Source: Solirubrobacterales bacterium
GTDB lineage: Bacteria > Actinomycetota > Thermoleophilia > Solirubrobacterales > Solirubrobacteraceae
DNA: 22,962 bases
Assembly (NCBI GenBank): GCA_009781575.1
Contig: WQXW01000003.1
Location: 1-22,962, forward strand
Direction: 5' to 3'
Part shown: positions 22,633 through 22,962 of the stretch, piece after piece
How the letters are laid out: every line of letters begins with the position of its first letter
Numbering within the stretch: the stretch's first letter is position 1
The notes under the pieces: generated by a model
Database searches by the model: none
The model's input: the letters and a program-made list of their open reading frames with translations, nothing else
Told to the model about the DNA's origin: nothing
Program-made: the position numbers and the translations under genes

Positions 22633-22962
22633 ATGCAGAAGCGCGCGCCCACGCTCGCCAACGTGCTCGTGATCGTGCTGTTTGCGCTGAGCTGCTTCGG
22701 CCTGCTGCTGTTCCTGTGGGAGGCGTTCGGCGGGCCGGTGCCGCTCAAGCCCAAGGGGTACCGCTTCGAGGTGTCGTTCCCGCGCGCGCTCGCGCTGGCC
22801 GAACAGTCGGATGTGCGCATCAGCGGGGTCAACGTGGGCAAAGTGATCTCGCTGAAAGCCGGCGGCGACGGGCGCACGCACGTGATCGTGGAAATGGAAA
22901 ACAAATTCGCGCCCCTGAGCTCGGCCGATCACGTGATCCTGCGCCAGAAGACGCTGCTGGGG
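22633..22962 (+). CDS. MCE family protein 6 (3' truncated by window)
   Basis: The first 110 residues of a sixth MCE protein. After MQKRAPTLAN comes a membrane helix at about 11-29 (VLVIVLFALSCFGLLLFLW), then an MlaD domain from about 43 (YRFEVSFPRALALAEQSDVR, ISGVNVGKVISL, VIVEMENKFAPLSSADHVIL), running off the edge at QKTLLG. It starts at ATG 22633, two bases past the MCE5 stop codon, in the same polycistronic arrangement. With this gene the cluster reaches six MCE genes, the canonical mceA-F number. Confidence 0.9.
   Translation, partial: MQKRAPTLANVLVIVLFALSCFGLLLFLWEAFGGPVPLKPKGYRFEVSFPRALALAEQSDVRISGVNVGKVISLKAGGDGRTHVIVEMENKFAPLSSADHVILRQKTLLG

Overview
This window is high-GC DNA with densely packed genes, many GTG or TTG starts, and short or overlapping gene junctions. 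It ends in a run of six MCE (mammalian cell entry, MlaD-like) genes. That combination points to an actinobacterium. A Thermoleophilia or Solirubrobacterales-type organism is my best guess, but it is an inference without any database search. The first ~290 bases do not fit the rest: they encode the N-terminal part of a Firmicutes-like polynucleotide phosphorylase at lower GC, joined in frame to the middle of a two-TM potassium channel. I read this as a chimeric contig end rather than a real fusion gene.

Layout. (1) 1-662: PNPase fragment joined to a K+ channel fragment. (2) 676-3017: a cytochrome P450 (minus strand) diverging from an AraC-type regulator and a VOC-fold protein (plus strand). 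(3) 3097-4815: a secreted beta-propeller-like lipoprotein and a second VOC protein, both minus. (4) 4971-5038: a palindromic dispersed repeat whose second, inverted copy lies at 14219-14286 inside the mce cluster. (5) 5099-7600: a DUF2182 membrane protein (minus) diverging from a DUF899 thioredoxin-fold protein that overlaps a tandem VOC protein. (6) 7619-10917: a tightly coupled minus-strand operon of an ACAD10/11-like acyl-CoA dehydrogenase, a CHAD (polyphosphate-binding) protein and an UppP-type undecaprenyl-diphosphatase with a large hydrophilic insert. (7) 10950-12296: a PurM/AIR-synthase-like protein whose N-terminal extension is built on a 57-bp tandem repeat. (8) 12552-22962: the mce cluster, MCE1, then a secreted lytic transglycosylase with a degenerate LytM-like region, then MCE2 to MCE6, the last cut by the window edge.

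How the genes work together. The mce cluster is the main system. MCE proteins form periplasmic or cell-envelope hexamers or tubes that carry lipids or sterols to a YrbE/MceG-type ABC importer. Six MCE genes match the canonical mceA-F count, but no yrbE permease genes precede them here. Instead a cell-wall-cleaving enzyme sits between the first and second MCE genes and overlaps the second, which suggests that local peptidoglycan remodelling is coupled to building the transport conduit. The neighbouring P450 and acyl-CoA dehydrogenase would fit lipid or sterol catabolism, but they are separate transcription units and this link is only suggestive.
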